In this document: positions 8,802-17,600 of the stretch, piece after piece
Layout: the number at the start of each line of letters is the position of its first letter
How positions within the stretch are numbered: the stretch's first letter is position 1
NCBI RefSeq assembly: GCF_001748145.1
Contig: NZ_BCQA01000001.1
Location: 1,240,001-1,304,000, forward strand
DNA from: Bosea sp. BIWAKO-01
GTDB taxonomy: Bacteria; Pseudomonadota; Alphaproteobacteria; Rhizobiales; Beijerinckiaceae
Length of the DNA: 64,000 nt
Direction of reading: 5' to 3'
The notes under the pieces: model-generated
Told to the model about the DNA's origin: nothing
Databases searched by the model: none
Seen by the model: only the letters and a program-made list of their open reading frames with translations
Translations under genes and position numbers: made by a program

Positions 8802-9916
8802 TAGCCGCCGGTGCGCAGCACGGAGAACTCCGCTCGCCGCCCCGGCGCGATCCGGCCATGGCTGGTGGACAGGCCGAGAAAGGCTGCCGGCGTTGCGCTC
8901 GCCATCGCCAGGGCCTGCTCAAGCGTGGCGCCACCGTGCCGATATGCATTGAGAACCGCGGCATTCATGTCGAGATGGGCGCCGGCGAGGCGGCCCTCCG
9001 CATTGACGAGCCGGCCGCCGCTGACATGGATCGTCTCGCCGAAGAGTTCGAAGGCATCCCTGTCGGCGCCGATCGTCGCCATCGCGTCGGTGACCAGCAT
9101 CATCCTGTCCGGCCCGATCGCGCGGAACGCGGCCTGGAAGGATGGCCAGGCGACGTGATGTCCGTCCGCGATGATTCCGGTGGTGAGCCCCATACCCGAC
9201 ATCACCGAACCGACCACGCCCGGCTCGCGCGAGCCGAGCTGCGACATGGCGTTGAACAAATGGGTGGCACCGCTCATACCCTCGGCATGGGCCGCCGCCA
9301 TCTCAGCCGCGCTCGCGTTGGAATGGCCCACACAGACCTTGACGCCACGCGCGACCAGCGCGCGGATGAAGCCGGACGGCACGCATTCCGGTGCGAGCGT
9401 CACCAATGTCACGCCGGCAGAGCCGAGCGACGCCAGCAGGTCGACATCCTCCGGCTCCGGCCGCAGGAGATTGGCGACCAGATGCGCGCCACGACGCTCG
9501 GGGTTGATGAAGGGGCCCTCGATGTGAAGGCCGAGAACGCCCGGCACAGCTCGTGCCATCGCTTCGCGTGCGGCTTCGATCGCCTTCGCAATATCTGCCC
9601 TGCTGGCGCTGATCAGGGTTGGCAGGAGGAACCGCGTGCCGAAGCGGGCATGGGCAGCGCTGATCGCAGCTATGCCGTCGCAGCTCAACGTATCGTTCAG
9701 CATGACGCCGCCACCGCCATTGACCTGAACATCGATGAAGCCCGGCGCGAGCACGGCATCGTCCGGCAGTTCCTCGATCACGCAGTCCGGCTGCGCGCTT
9801 GACGGCAGCATCTCGGTGACGATCCCATCCTCGGCGATGACGAGGCGATCCGGCCAGATCCGCTCGCCATCGAACAGGCGCCGCGCGCGCCAGCCCTGCC
9901 GCCGCGCTGCCATCAC
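8801..9916 (-). CDS. nagA: N-acetylglucosamine-6-phosphate deacetylase
   Basis: The 371-residue amidohydrolase removes acetate from GlcNAc-6-P to give glucosamine-6-P. Diagnostic sites are PGFIDVQVNG (58-67), the metal-ligand glutamate in HIEGPF (about E133), GHSN (His about 198), THLFNAM (His about 219) and the catalytic aspartate in VTDAM (about D277). It is last in the murQ-gntR-SIS-nagA operon and its start overlaps the SIS stop by ATGA. It receives GlcNAc-6-P from MurQ and from the sugar kinase at 19302. The start is fixed by the overlap. Confidence 0.93.
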   Translation of the reverse strand: MMAARRQGWRARRLFDGERIWPDRLVIAEDGIVTEMLPSSAQPDCVIEELPDDAVLAPGFIDVQVNGGGGVMLNDTLSCDGIAAISAAHARFGTRFLLPTLISASRADIAKAIEAAREAMARAVPGVLGLHIEGPFINPERRGAHLVANLLRPEPEDVDLLASLGSAGVTLVTLAPECVPSGFIRALVARGVKVCVGHSNASAAEMAAAHAEGMSGATHLFNAMSQLGSREPGVVGSVMSGMGLTTGIIADGHHVAWPSFQAAFRAIGPDRMMLVTDAMATIGADRDAFELFGETIHVSGGRLVNAEGRLAGAHLDMNAAVLNAYRHGGATLEQALAMASATPAAFLGLSTSHGRIAPGRRAEFSVLRTGG

Positions 9917-10944
9917 AGTGTCTCCGTGACCTTGACCAGCCCCGGAGGGCGGTCGACATCGCGACCAAGCCGCACCGCCTCGGCTTCCAGCGCGCGATAA
10001 ACAGGCGCCAGCAGCGCGATCGCGTCGAGCGCCGGGTCGCCCGCTGCCAGTCCCGGGAGGGTCGGCCGCAGCCCGCTTCCCGAGAAGATCGACGCCCCCT
10101 CGCGACGGAGCGTCGCCAGAGCCTCCTCAATGCTGTCCGAAACCTCACCGCCGGCATTGAGGCCGAGGATTGGATGCTCGCTCCGGATCGCCGCCTTGGG
10201 ACCGTGCAGGACTTCTGCGGAGCTGAACGCCAGCACGGGTACGCCCAGGACTTCGGCTGCCTTGAGCGCGGCCTCGCGCGCCGGACCCAGCGTCAGACCG
10301 CGCCCGATCACGAAACCCGCCGGTGCGTCGGAGAGCTGGCGCGCCCAGGCAGACCAGTCGAGTGTGAGCGCCTGGGAAAGACGTTCGGGAGCCGACTGCG
10401 CAGATGTCGCGAGTGCGGCGTCCCTGCTCAGCCGCGCGACCAGCAGCATGCCGGCCAGCATCGTGTTCACGACGGTCTTGGTTGCGGCCACGGCGAGCTC
10501 GGGACCTGCCGCGATCGGGATGACATGGCGGCAGGCCCGCGCGGCAGGGGAATCGGGATCATTGACGATGGCGACCGTTTGCGCCCCGGCCACTGTCGCC
10601 TGCTGGGCCGCCGCCACGAGATCGGGGCTGCGGCCGGACTGCGAGATCAGGATATAGAGCGCCTCCTTGAGACGCGGGCTCGCGCCATAGCGCGTCACCA
10701 CCGATGGGGCCGCAGCAGCAGAGCTCAAGCCCAGGCGGGTCTCGATGAGATAGCGCAGATGCGTGCCTGCATGGCCGGAACTGCCGCGGCCACTGACGAC
10801 GACATGGCTGACGCGGGGCATCTGCAACGCCTCGACGACGCGCGCAATCTCGCCTTGCCCCTCCTGCAGAAGCCGCGCCGCGGCCTCGGGGATTTCTGCG
10901 ATCTCGGCCGACATGCGGGAGCGGGTTCGATCCTGCGGTGTCAC
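9913..10944 (-). CDS. SIS-domain sugar isomerase/deaminase, NagB-II (GlmS C-domain) type
   Basis: Two SIS domains (about 30-170 and 190-330) match the isomerase half of GlmS without its glutaminase domain. Visible are SGRGSSG (phosphosugar loop), SQSGRSPD and the C-terminal PPGLVKVTETL typical of this group. Proteins of this form act as glucosamine-6-phosphate deaminases (NagB-II) or related aldose-ketose isomerases. Next to nagA, deamination of GlcN-6-P to fructose-6-P is the natural role. ATGA overlaps join it to the regulator upstream and nagA downstream. A second in-frame ATG 10 codons in is possible. Confidence 0.85.
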   Translation of the reverse strand: MTPQDRTRSRMSAEIAEIPEAAARLLQEGQGEIARVVEALQMPRVSHVVVSGRGSSGHAGTHLRYLIETRLGLSSAAAAPSVVTRYGASPRLKEALYILISQSGRSPDLVAAAQQATVAGAQTVAIVNDPDSPAARACRHVIPIAAGPELAVAATKTVVNTMLAGMLLVARLSRDAALATSAQSAPERLSQALTLDWSAWARQLSDAPAGFVIGRGLTLGPAREAALKAAEVLGVPVLAFSSAEVLHGPKAAIRSEHPILGLNAGGEVSDSIEEALATLRREGASIFSGSGLRPTLPGLAAGDPALDAIALLAPVYRALEAEAVRLGRDVDRPPGLVKVTETL

Positions 10945-11774
10945 GATTGCGGCCCCATCGCTTCGCCCTTCAAGGTCGCGACAAAATCATAGCGATCGCC
11001 GCGATAGGCCGAGAGCGTGAACTCGACCGGCTTGCCATTGCCGAGAAACGCGCGGCGTTCGATCCTGAGCAGTGCGCTGCCCGCCGGAATACCGAGATGC
11101 TTCGCCTCGTCCGCCGTCGCGAGACCGGCATGGATGCGCTGCACGCCATGGGCTGGCGCTGCGCCCCTCTGGGCGAGCGCAGCATAGAGCGAGGTCTCGA
11201 TCAGATCCGGTGACGGCAGGATGGTGGCCGGCACGACGGCGCATTCGATCGCCAGCGGCTCGCCATCGGCTGTCCTGACCCGCATCAACCGGACGACCGT
11301 GTCGCTCGGCCCGAGACCGAGCGCCATCGACTCCTGGGGCTTCGGCCGCGCCAGCTCCTTCGACAGCCAGATCGAACCCGGCCGGCCGCCGCGGTTCTCG
11401 ATATCGGTCGAGAAACTCGCCAGGACCGAGAGCGGCTGCTCCATGCGCGAGGCGACGAAGGTGCCCGAGCCATGCCGTCGCGACAACGCGCCGCTGCGAA
11501 TGAGCTCGTCAATGGCATTGCGCACGGTGACCCGGGCATAACCGGTCAGCTGGGCGAGATCGCGCTCGGAGGGAACGGCATCGCCGGGAAGGAAGACCTC
11601 GGTCTCGATCAGCCGGGACAAAGCGCCGGCGAGCCTGAGATAGCGTGGCGTCGGGTCGTCTCCGGCGAGCGCCTGAAGGATCGCCTGCTGCTTGGCCGGC
11701 ATCGCTTCGGGTACAGCCTCGGACACGCCCTCGCGCGGACGCCGCGGACCGCGTCCGGGTGAGGTTTCGCTCAC
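10941..11774 (-). CDS. GntR/HutC-family regulator of the amino-sugar operon
   Basis: The 277-residue protein has a winged helix DNA-binding domain (about 35-100; PSERDLAQLTGYARVTVRNA) and a C-terminal UTRA ligand domain, as in NagR/DasR-type regulators that sense GlcN-6-P or GlcNAc-6-P. I chose the GTG at 11774 because it overlaps the murQ stop (GTGA) and removes a non-homologous arginine-rich extension. Its gene lies inside the operon it probably controls. The direct repeats at 12717 and 14208 are its likely sites. Confidence 0.87.
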   Translation of the reverse strand: MSETSPGRGPRRPREGVSEAVPEAMPAKQQAILQALAGDDPTPRYLRLAGALSRLIETEVFLPGDAVPSERDLAQLTGYARVTVRNAIDELIRSGALSRRHGSGTFVASRMEQPLSVLASFSTDIENRGGRPGSIWLSKELARPKPQESMALGLGPSDTVVRLMRVRTADGEPLAIECAVVPATILPSPDLIETSLYAALAQRGAAPAHGVQRIHAGLATADEAKHLGIPAGSALLRIERRAFLGNGKPVEFTLSAYRGDRYDFVATLKGEAMGPQS

Positions 11775-12697
11775 GGTGCCGCCCTGGGAGGCGCCTTGGC
11801 CGGCTCGTTCGTTCCGACACCGAGATCGAACAGGGCCAGGCGCAGATTGCCGTGATGGCGCGCGAGCAAGGTCTCGGCAAAGGCAGCCTCGGCGCCGCTT
11901 GCAAGCAGCACCGCGCGCTTCACATCGCCGCCAGCGCGGTCGAGGTGGCGGGCGGCGGCCTCCATGCCGCATCCGGTGATCATGTCGACCATCTGCGCGG
12001 CCCGCAGCCGGAGCTTGGCATTGGTCGCGCGCATATGAACCATCAAGCCGCGATAAACCCGGCCAAGACGAATCATCAGCAGCGTCGAGAACAGGTTGAG
12101 CACGATCTTCTGGGCGGTGCCGGCCTTCATCCGGGTCGAGCCCGCAACGACCTCTTCTCCGGTTTCGGTGAGGATGCCGAGATCGGCCGTGCGCAGCAGC
12201 GCCGAGCCGCGGTTGTTGGCGACGCCGATGGTCAGCGCGCCGCGGGCCTTGGCCTCGCCGATGGCAGCGAGCGTGTAGGGCGTGCGGCCGCTGGCAGCGA
12301 GACCGATCACGACGTCGTTCGGCCCGACATCGGTGCGGCGCATCGCGCCCGCGCCGTCATCGACCGAATCCTCGGCATTCTCGACGGCGTGGAGGATCGC
12401 CTCATCGCCGCCAGCGATGGCGAAGGCCAGTCGCTCTTCCGGCCAGTCGAAGGTCGGGGTCAGCTCAGCGCCGTCCTGTACGCCGATGCGGCCCGAGGTG
12501 CCGGCGCCCGCATAGATCAGGCGTCCACCGGCCTCGAGGCGCGGCACAGCCGCGGCAACGGCTTCCGCGATCGCCGGCAGGGACGAGGCAATGGTGGCGA
12601 CAGCTGCTAGCTGGCCTTCGTAAAGCGCCTTGAGGATGTCGAGGTCGCCCCAGGCATCAAGTTCTCGAAAGCGCGCGCTGACATCTTCAGTCGCCAT
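11771..12697 (-). CDS. murQ: N-acetylmuramic acid-6-phosphate etherase
   Basis: This 308-residue SIS protein cleaves the lactyl ether of MurNAc-6-P to give GlcNAc-6-P and D-lactate. GAGTSGRIG (near residue 60), the following AELTPTF with the catalytic-type glutamate, and GSTRMKAGTAQK (near 200) are family hallmarks. Length is close to E. coli MurQ (298). The ATG at 12697 has GAGGGG upstream; a GTG further up would run into the operator. It heads the operon and takes MurNAc-6-P made by AnmK, encoded just upstream. Confidence 0.93.
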   Translation of the reverse strand: MATEDVSARFRELDAWGDLDILKALYEGQLAAVATIASSLPAIAEAVAAAVPRLEAGGRLIYAGAGTSGRIGVQDGAELTPTFDWPEERLAFAIAGGDEAILHAVENAEDSVDDGAGAMRRTDVGPNDVVIGLAASGRTPYTLAAIGEAKARGALTIGVANNRGSALLRTADLGILTETGEEVVAGSTRMKAGTAQKIVLNLFSTLLMIRLGRVYRGLMVHMRATNAKLRLRAAQMVDMITGCGMEAAARHLDRAGGDVKRAVLLASGAEAAFAETLLARHHGNLRLALFDLGVGTNEPAKAPPRAAP

Positions 12698-12716
12698 GGA
12701 TATCCCCTCGTGACCA

Positions 12717-12732
12717 GACCAAAATAAGTCCA
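12717..12732. promoter_or_regulatory. Candidate GntR operator at the murQ promoter
   Basis: On the minus strand the site reads TGGAC-TTATTT-TGGTC, two half-sites 11 bp apart (one helical turn), followed by a further TGGTCA (12711-12716). The same arrangement occurs at 14208-14223. It covers the murQ -10 hexamer, so bound protein should repress. TGGTC half-sites resemble those of NagR/DasR-type regulators, but here they are direct repeats. Confidence 0.6.
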
Positions 12733-12749
12733 CTTTAGCCCAGTAGCAA
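12721..12749 (-). promoter_or_regulatory. Predicted murQ promoter
   Basis: TTGCTA (12744-12749), a 17-bp spacer and TATTTT (12721-12726) form a moderate sigma-70-type promoter about 24 nt upstream of the murQ ATG. The candidate operator overlaps the -10. Confidence 0.45.
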
Positions 12750-13027
12750 GCGAGGAACCGACAGGGAAGAGATGTTTCGACCGGAAGCCACGCTTCCTCT
12801 GCAAGTGCACCTCGTTTTGTCCGTTGGCGAACCGGTCATGCCGGCCCGGCTCTCACCGCACGAAGGCAAGGCAAGCCAGCGGATCGCGCTGCCACTGCCA
12901 GAGCATCTGGGGCGACGCAGATCGATCGCGCCCTCTCGGACAGCGGACGCAACGCAACCAACCGCTTTGGGGAAGGCGTCCTTGCGGCGGGCAGATCGCC
13001 CCCAAAAGTGCGCCGCGCGTGTAAAAA
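12750..13027. other. Intergenic region between anmK and murQ
   Basis: No credible gene is seen in these 278 bp. Short plus-strand frames here have no Shine-Dalgarno and no recognisable product. The segment carries whatever ends the anmK transcript and upstream promoter DNA for murQ, but I find no strong hairpin with a T tract. Confidence 0.4.
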
Positions 13028-14131
13028 TTAGTTCGGCAGATTGAGCCGACCGCCCGTCAGCGGCTCCGGCACGCCGGTCGTGCCGGGCAGGCTGAGCGGC
13101 AGGCCCTTGACCGAGCGGATCGCGAGGTAACCGAAGGTCTGTGCCTCGATGACATCGCCAGCCCAGCCAGCAGCCTCGACGGGCTCGACCGGCACGCCGA
13201 GGCGCTCATGCAGCCTCGCCATGAAGTGGCTGTTCAGGCGGCCGCCGCCCGTGACCAGCCAGCGCCTCGGCACCTTCGGGACAAGACGCAGCGCGGCGAC
13301 CACGCTTTCCACCGTGAAGGCCGCAAGCGTCGCGGCGCCATCGGCATCGGAGAGAGCCTCCACGACCTTGGCACGCCGATGAAAATCATTGCGATCCAGC
13401 GATTTCGGTGCCGGGCGATCGAAGAACGGGTTCGTCATGAAGTCAGCCACGAGATCCTCGCGCACCTGTCCACTCGCCGCCAGCGCCCCGCCAGCATCGT
13501 ATTCACGGCCCAACCGCCGCAAGACGAAATCGTCAAGGATCGCGCTGGCCGGACCGGTGTCGAACGCGATGACATCGTCGCCGTCGATATAGGTGACATT
13601 GCCGACGCCACCGAGGTTCAGCACCATCACGGGCTGCTCCAGCCCCTGCGCCAGCGCACGGTGATAAAGCGGCGCGAAGGGGGCCCCCTCGCCGCCGGCC
13701 GCGACGTCAGCGTAGCGGAAACGGTCGACGGTCGGGACGCCAAGCGCTCTTGCAACAGCCGGCCCGTCAATGAGCTGGCGGGTGAAGCGGATTTCCGGCC
13801 GGTGATAGACGGTCTGGCCATGCAGGCCGACGAGGTCGATGCCCTGCGGATCAAGCGCCTGTTCGGCCATGAAGCGCCTGACCGCATCGAGATGGGCGGC
13901 TGTCACCGCCGCCTCCAGCTCGAGCAACGGTTCCTTGACCGCTCGTTCGGCCTCGGCAATCAGAGCCTGAAGTTCACGTCGCGTCTCTGCCGGATAAGGG
14001 TAGGAAGCGCCGGCGCCGAAGCGGAGCGTCTCGCGGCCATCGCTCTCGACAATGGAAACGTCGATCGCGTCCATCGACGTGCCGCTGATCACACCGATCG
14101 CGGTCAGTGTCTGCTTGGCCAGATCGCGCAT
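13028..14131 (-). CDS. anmK: Anhydro-N-acetylmuramic acid kinase
   Basis: The 367-residue kinase opens the 1,6-anhydro ring of recycled MurNAc with ATP, giving MurNAc-6-P for MurQ. IGVISGTSMDAID begins about residue 10, as in E. coli AnmK (369 residues). NLGGVGNVTYI, DTGPASAILD and TGGGRLNSHFM are the other conserved blocks. I chose the ATG at 14131 by length; an in-frame ATG 7 codons earlier is possible. The gene is divergent from the muropeptide-type importer, and a candidate GntR operator lies between them. Confidence 0.92.
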   Translation of the reverse strand: MRDLAKQTLTAIGVISGTSMDAIDVSIVESDGRETLRFGAGASYPYPAETRRELQALIAEAERAVKEPLLELEAAVTAAHLDAVRRFMAEQALDPQGIDLVGLHGQTVYHRPEIRFTRQLIDGPAVARALGVPTVDRFRYADVAAGGEGAPFAPLYHRALAQGLEQPVMVLNLGGVGNVTYIDGDDVIAFDTGPASAILDDFVLRRLGREYDAGGALAASGQVREDLVADFMTNPFFDRPAPKSLDRNDFHRRAKVVEALSDADGAATLAAFTVESVVAALRLVPKVPRRWLVTGGGRLNSHFMARLHERLGVPVEPVEAAGWAGDVIEAQTFGYLAIRSVKGLPLSLPGTTGVPEPLTGGRLNLPN

Positions 14132-14207
14132 CTTCCGTTCCCTAATGCCCATGGCAAGCTTCAAGGCTTGCACTGGCTCTAGGCGATCGGCTAAGCGTTG
14201 TCCAGAT

Positions 14208-14223
14208 TGGTCCTTAAGTGGTC
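14208..14223. promoter_or_regulatory. Candidate GntR operator in the anmK/importer divergent region
   Basis: TGGTC-CTTAAG-TGGTC repeats the half-site at 11-bp spacing, exactly as at 12717-12732. The two sites agree as TGGWCYTWWKKTGGTC. Position between divergent anmK and the importer operon suggests that one regulator governs both arms of the island. Confidence 0.6.
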
Positions 14224-14284
14224 CATATGCGAAACTGATCGCACGAGCGCCCAAGAATGCGCCGTCTGCCAGGAGGGATGGGCC

Positions 14285-15814
14285 ATGTATCGCGCCATGA
14301 AGCAGGGTTCGGGACTACGCCGCGCGTTGCGCAGCAGCATCGCTGCCACGGCCTTCGCGTTGATCGCCGGTGCTGCGTCCGCCCAGGTGCTCGAGGTCGC
14401 CGTCGAGGCTTCGCCCGCAGGGCTCGATCCCCATATCGTGACGGCCTTCGCCTCGTCGCAGCTCGTGCTCGGCCCGATCTATGAAGGACTGACCGCGCTC
14501 GACAAGGACCTCAACATCATCCCCGGCCTGGCCCAGTCCTGGACCGCGTCCGCCGACGGCAAGACCGTGACCTTCAAGCTCCGCTCCGGCGTGACCTTCC
14601 ATGACGGCAAGCCGATGGAAGCGGAAGACTCCGCCTCGTCCTTGCGGCGGGTGCTCTCCAAGGATGTCGGCTCGCCGCTCGCCAGCCGCCTTGGAGCGCT
14701 GGAAAGCGCAACCGCCGTCGATGCGACCACGCTCGAGCTCAAGCTCAAGGAGCCGTCGGCCCCGCTGCTCGCTTCATTGACCGGCATCGCGATCGTCCCA
14801 CGCGGGCTCGAGGGCAACAAGGACGCGCTGCAGCGCGCGCCGATGGGTACCGGCCCGTTCAAGTTCGAGGAGTGGCAGCCGAACGGCTTCATCCGCCTCG
14901 CCAAGCATGCCGGCTACTGGAATGCGGCCGAGGTGAAGCTTGCGGGCGTCAAGTTCAACTTCGTTCCCGAAGCGGCCACGCGCCAGGTCGGCATCGGCAA
15001 TGGCCAGTTCGCGCTGCTGCCGCATATCGATGCAGCCACCGCGCTCCAGCTCAAGGGCAAGCCCAGTGTGGCGATCCGCGAGACGATGGAGCTCGCCTAC
15101 ACGCTGATCGGCATGAATGTCTCGAAGCCGCCCTTCGACAATCCGAAGTTGCGGGAGGCGCTGAACTACGCCCTGAACCGCAAGGAGATCATCGACGCTG
15201 CGCTGTTCGGCAGCGGTGCACCGGCCGCACCGCTGCCCCCCGTGCTGAAGGACTGGGCGGTCGATGTGAAGGACCTGCCCTGCTACACACATGATCCGGC
15301 CAAGGCTCAGGCCCTGCTCAAGGAAGCCGGCATCGCCACGCCGGTCTCGGTCAGCATGACGATCCTGCCGCGGCAGGACATCCGCGACATCGCCCAGGTC
15401 GTGCAGCAGCAGCTCGGCAAGGCCGGCTTCAAGGTCGAGCTGAAGAACCCCGAGCTCGGGCAGTTCGTGCAGGACTGGCGCAACTCGAACTTCGACCTCT
15501 TCGCCTCGACCAATGCCGGCAGCATCGAGCCGGACGATTATTTCTACCGCGCCTTCCGCACGGGCGGATCGACCAACGTCTTCAAGTACAGCAACCCCGA
15601 GCTCGACGCGCTGCTCGACAAGGGCCGCGCGACGCTCGACAAGCCTGCGCGGCAGGCGGCCTATCGCGACGCACAAAAGATTCTCGGGTGCTCGGGCCCC
15701 GCGGCTCATATCGCCTATCCCACACTGTTCAGCGCCGTGCGCGGCAACCTGCAGGGCTATGACATCTACGCCAACCGCTCGCTGGTCTCGCTCGGCCGCG
15801 CCAGCCTGCGCTGA
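14285..15814 (+). CDS. Periplasmic peptide/muropeptide-type ABC binding protein (SBP family 5)
   Basis: The 509-residue DppA/OppA-class protein has a Sec signal peptide (1-33, cleaved after AASA). AGGAGGGA seven bases before the ATG at 14285 fixes the start. The family binds peptides, and some members bind murein peptides. Placement beside anmK, murQ and nagA suggests a wall-derived ligand such as anhydro-muropeptide; this is inference. It heads a six-gene plus-strand operon, and the DppB-like permease starts 17 bp later. Confidence 0.85.
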   Translation: MYRAMKQGSGLRRALRSSIAATAFALIAGAASAQVLEVAVEASPAGLDPHIVTAFASSQLVLGPIYEGLTALDKDLNIIPGLAQSWTASADGKTVTFKLRSGVTFHDGKPMEAEDSASSLRRVLSKDVGSPLASRLGALESATAVDATTLELKLKEPSAPLLASLTGIAIVPRGLEGNKDALQRAPMGTGPFKFEEWQPNGFIRLAKHAGYWNAAEVKLAGVKFNFVPEAATRQVGIGNGQFALLPHIDAATALQLKGKPSVAIRETMELAYTLIGMNVSKPPFDNPKLREALNYALNRKEIIDAALFGSGAPAAPLPPVLKDWAVDVKDLPCYTHDPAKAQALLKEAGIATPVSVSMTILPRQDIRDIAQVVQQQLGKAGFKVELKNPELGQFVQDWRNSNFDLFASTNAGSIEPDDYFYRAFRTGGSTNVFKYSNPELDALLDKGRATLDKPARQAAYRDAQKILGCSGPAAHIAYPTLFSAVRGNLQGYDIYANRSLVSLGRASLR

Positions 15815-15831
15815 TCCGGCACGGTCGAGGC

Positions 15832-16782
15832 ATGCTCCGCCATCTGCTCCAGCGCGGCCTCGACCTCGCGATCGTGCTCTTCGGGATCTCCGTGATCGTC
15901 TTCATGATGATCCGGCTGATCCCGGGCGATGCGGTCGCGATCATGCTCGGCGCCAATACCGAGGTGACGCCGGAGCGCGTTGCAGCGATGCGCAGCGAGC
16001 TCGGGCTCGACCGACCATTGATCGAGCAATATCTGAGCTGGCTCGGGCGAGCGCTTCACGGCGATTTCGGCACGTCGATCTGGACCGGCCGGCCCGTGCT
16101 CCAGGAGATCACGGCCCAGATCTGGCCGACCCTGCAGCTCACAGTGCTGGCCTTGGTGATTGGCGCCGGCCTCGCCGTGCCCCTCGGTTGCCTGATGGCT
16201 CACTGGCGGGGCGGGCGGGCTGATCTCGTCCTGCGTATCGGCGCGATCGCGGGGCTCACCATCCCGTCCTTCTGGCTCGGCATCGTCATGCTGATCACGG
16301 TGGCAAGCCTGGCCCCGAGCTTCGCCTCGCTCGGCTATGTCCCGTTCAGCGAGGACCCGCTCGGCAATCTGCAGCGCCTGCTGCTGCCGGCGATCGCGCT
16401 GGCGCTGCCGATCCTTGCCAATCTGTCGCGCCTTGTCCGGACCGCGATGCTCGACGCGCTCAGCCAGGACTATATCCGCACCGCCCGCGCCAAGGGGCTT
16501 TCGGAGACCGCGGTGCTCTACCGACATGCGCTCCGCAACGCGCTCATTCCATTCGTCACCAGCGTCGGCATCATGACGGGCTATCTGCTTGGCGGCGCGA
16601 TCGTGGTGGAGCAGGTCTTCTCAATTCCGGGCCTCGGGCGGCTGATCCTCGGCGCCATCGCCGAACGGAACTACCCGCTGGTCCAGGCCACCATCCTCAT
16701 CGTCACCGTCGGCTTCGTGCTGGTGAACGCCCTGGTCGATCTCGCCTATGCGCTGATCGACCCAAGGCTCAGGACTGCGTGA
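15832..16782 (+). CDS. DppB-type ABC permease
   Basis: The 316-residue inner-membrane protein has about six helices. The EAA loop motif RTARAKGLSETAVLYRHALR contacts the ATPase. It forms the importer channel with the next gene, which it overlaps by ATGA. Family assignment is secure; the ligand is inferred from context. Confidence 0.87.
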   Translation: MLRHLLQRGLDLAIVLFGISVIVFMMIRLIPGDAVAIMLGANTEVTPERVAAMRSELGLDRPLIEQYLSWLGRALHGDFGTSIWTGRPVLQEITAQIWPTLQLTVLALVIGAGLAVPLGCLMAHWRGGRADLVLRIGAIAGLTIPSFWLGIVMLITVASLAPSFASLGYVPFSEDPLGNLQRLLLPAIALALPILANLSRLVRTAMLDALSQDYIRTARAKGLSETAVLYRHALRNALIPFVTSVGIMTGYLLGGAIVVEQVFSIPGLGRLILGAIAERNYPLVQATILIVTVGFVLVNALVDLAYALIDPRLRTA

Positions 16783-17600
16783 TGAGCCAGAGCCGCCGTA
16801 TCGCCATCGCAGCGGGCATCATCGTCACCCTGCAGATCGTGCTGGCGCTCGCCGCCCCGCTGGTTGCTCCCTATGATCCGCTCGCTCAGGATATCGTCGC
16901 ACGCCTGAAGGGGCCGAGCCTCGCGCATTGGCTGGGCACCGATCATCTCGGCCGCGATATCCTGGCCCGCATCCTCTACGGCTACCGCACCGCCCTCATC
17001 GCCTGCGGCATCGCTGTCGGCCTTGCGCTGATCGTCGGGGGTGGCCTCGGCCTGCTCGCCGCCTTCTATCGCGGCTGGTGCGAGCGCATCGTGATGCGGC
17101 TGATGGATATTCTCTTCGCCTTTCCCGTGATGTTGCTCGCCATCGGCATCATCGCCATGCTCGGGCCGCGAACGGAAAGCGCCGCCATCGCGATTGCCGT
17201 CGTCTATGTGCCGATCTTCGCGCGGCTGATCCGTGGCCCGGCCCTCGTTCTGGTCGAGAGCGACTTCGTCGCCGGCATCCGCTCGATCGGCGCTTCGGAC
17301 CTGCGCATCATGCTGCGCCATATCCTCCCCAATCTGGCCTCCGTGATCCTGGTCCAGACCTCGTTGCTGCTGTCGGCCGCCATCCTGGTCGAGGCCTCAC
17401 TCTCCTTCCTCGGCCTCGGCACCCAGCCGCCCACCCCCTCCCTCGGGCTGATGCTGGCGGAAGGGCGCAATTTCGTGCTGCTCTCGCCCTGGAACGCGAT
17501 CTTCGCCGGGCTCGGCATCCTCTTCCTCTCGCTCGGCTTCAGCCTGCTCGGCGACGCGCTGCGCGACGAACTCGATCCCCGCCTGCGGGGCCGGTCGTGA
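16779..17600 (+). CDS. DppC-type ABC permease
   Basis: The 273-residue second permease has an N-terminal helix, the conserved GTDHLGRDILARILYG block and an EAA loop (SIGASDLRIMLRHILPN). It overlaps the upstream permease by ATGA and the downstream acetyltransferase by GTGA. No DppD/DppF ATPase gene follows, so the pair must borrow ATPases encoded elsewhere. Confidence 0.87.
   Translation: MMSQSRRIAIAAGIIVTLQIVLALAAPLVAPYDPLAQDIVARLKGPSLAHWLGTDHLGRDILARILYGYRTALIACGIAVGLALIVGGGLGLLAAFYRGWCERIVMRLMDILFAFPVMLLAIGIIAMLGPRTESAAIAIAVVYVPIFARLIRGPALVLVESDFVAGIRSIGASDLRIMLRHILPNLASVILVQTSLLLSAAILVEASLSFLGLGTQPPTPSLGLMLAEGRNFVLLSPWNAIFAGLGILFLSLGFSLLGDALRDELDPRLRGRS

Noticed and set aside
12772..13044. 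Short plus-strand frames between murQ and anmK
   Set aside because: No Shine-Dalgarno and no hydrophobic or domain pattern; the region is better explained as promoter DNA.
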